Assembly (NCBI RefSeq): GCF_018494065.1
Contig: NZ_JABBFR010000012.1
Coordinates: forward strand, 41,480-105,479
Direction: 5' to 3'
From: Rosenbergiella gaditana
GTDB taxonomy: Bacteria; Pseudomonadota; Gammaproteobacteria; Enterobacterales; Enterobacteriaceae
DNA length: 64,000 bases
A program made the translations under genes and the position numbers. This document shows, in pieces, positions 63,538 to 64,000 of this stretch; positions within the stretch are counted from its first letter, which is position 1, and each line of letters opens with the position of its first letter. Below the pieces are notes generated by a model that did not search any database, was not told the DNA's origin, and saw only the letters and a list, made by a program, of their open reading frames with translations.

Positions 63538-63614
63538 TGGTGCATCCGGGAGGATTCGAACCTCCGACCGCTCGGTTCGTAGCCGAGTACTCTATCCAGC
63601 TGAGCTACGGATGC
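63538..63614 (-). tRNA. tRNA-Arg (anticodon ACG), copy 1
   Basis: A 77-nt gene with encoded CCA. On the minus strand it starts GCATCCGTAGCTCAGC; the anticodon loop CTACGAA holds ACG, and T-arm GTTCGAATC is present. As I recall it, the sequence equals E. coli argQ/Z/Y/V tRNA. The first position A is normally made inosine by TadA. Confidence 0.98.
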
Positions 63615-63661
63615 AGAGTGTGGGGTAATGCGAGTTATAGCCTGGGGAACTACATGACTAA

Positions 63662-63738
63662 TGGTGCATCCGGGAGGATTCGAACCTCCGACCGCTCGGT
63701 TCGTAGCCGAGTACTCTATCCAGCTGAGCTACGGATGC
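63662..63738 (-). tRNA. tRNA-Arg (anticodon ACG), copy 2
   Basis: Identical over 77 nt to copy 1 and offset by 124 bp. The spacer between copies 1 and 2 is nearly identical to that between copies 2 and 3. Confidence 0.98.
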
Positions 63739-63785
63739 AGAGTATGGGGTAATGCGAGTTATAGCCTGGGGAACTACATGACTAA

Positions 63786-63862
63786 TGGTGCATCCGGGAG
63801 GATTCGAACCTCCGACCGCTCGGTTCGTAGCCGAGTACTCTATCCAGCTGAGCTACGGATGC
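63786..63862 (-). tRNA. tRNA-Arg (anticodon ACG), copy 3
   Basis: Identical to copies 1 and 2, offset by a further 124 bp. The spacer to copy 4 differs. Confidence 0.98.
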
Positions 63863-63924
63863 ATTGCAGAATTCTTGTAACTGACAGGTAACAAACTTAC
63901 CAAAGAAGTGTGTAACAACCATTA

Positions 63925-64000
63925 TGGTGCATCCGGGAGGATTCGAACCTCCGACCGCTCGGTTCGTAGCCGAGTACTCTATCCAGCTGAGCTACGGATG
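63925..64000 (-). tRNA. tRNA-Arg (anticodon ACG), copy 4, lacking its first base
   Basis: The same gene with CCA at 63925-63927; 76 of 77 nt are inside the window and the 5' G lies just beyond it. In E. coli the array continues with serV and csrA. Confidence 0.96.

Noticed and set aside
63537..63891. Short repeated frames reading [19 protein letters not shown]
   Set aside because: These are false translations of the tRNA-Arg genes, a well-known annotation artefact.

Overview
The window is chromosomal DNA from a member of the Enterobacterales. Gene content and order follow the Escherichia coli / Erwinia pattern almost gene for gene: glnK-amtB, decR, queC, ybaV, ppiD, hupB, lon, clpX, clpP, tig, bolA, yajG, ampG, cyoABCDE, yajR, yajQ, panE, yajL, thiI, xseB-ispA-dxs, thiL, nusB, ribH, ribD, nrdR, then proY, brnQ, phoR-phoB, sbcDC, rdgC, ppnP, aroL, yaiI, proC, psiF. 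The moderate GC, the GH15 glucanohydrolase-type gene and the trimmed gene set point to an Erwiniaceae-like lineage, but the genus cannot be fixed from this window.

Layout. 1-5 kb: nitrogen sensing (amtB/glnK behind a clear sigma-54/NtrC promoter), a DecR-type regulator, queuosine synthesis, a periplasmic chaperone and HU-beta. 5-11.2 kb: the protein quality-control block tig-clpP-clpX-lon, with a heat-shock promoter in front of lon. 11.4-21 kb: bolA, yajG-ampG, the cytochrome bo3 operon with its haem O synthase, and an MFS exporter. 21-31 kb: pantothenate, thiamine, isoprenoid and riboflavin genes with nusB and nrdR. 31-37 kb: a potassium-binding BON-LysM protein, two amino-acid transporters and the phosphate two-component system with a well-preserved PHO box. 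37-46.5 kb: SbcDC nuclease, RdgC, and small metabolic genes up to proC and psiF. 46.7-48.3 kb: a patch of small, poorly known genes and one broken small lipoprotein gene. 48.3-51.3 kb: osmC, adhP and a PLP enzyme of the cystathionine gamma-synthase family.

The accessory highlight is at 51.4-53.2 kb. The last codon, stop and terminator of rplS are duplicated as a 75-76 bp direct repeat. Between the copies lie a free-standing RNase A-like toxin gene, a coupled CdiI-like immunity gene, and a decayed fragment of a P2-type phage portal gene. This looks like the remnant of a mobile element that used the rplS 3' end as its target and left a toxin/immunity pair behind.

53.2-64 kb returns to core genes: rplS-trmD-rimM-rpsP, ffh, ypjD-corB, a GH15 glycoside hydrolase, luxS, the sRNA gene micA with its sigma-E promoter, gshA, and four near-identical tRNA-Arg(ACG) genes, the last cut by the window edge. 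In E. coli these blocks lie in separate chromosomal regions, so this genome has at least two synteny breakpoints here (proC/psiF to rplS, and corB to luxS).
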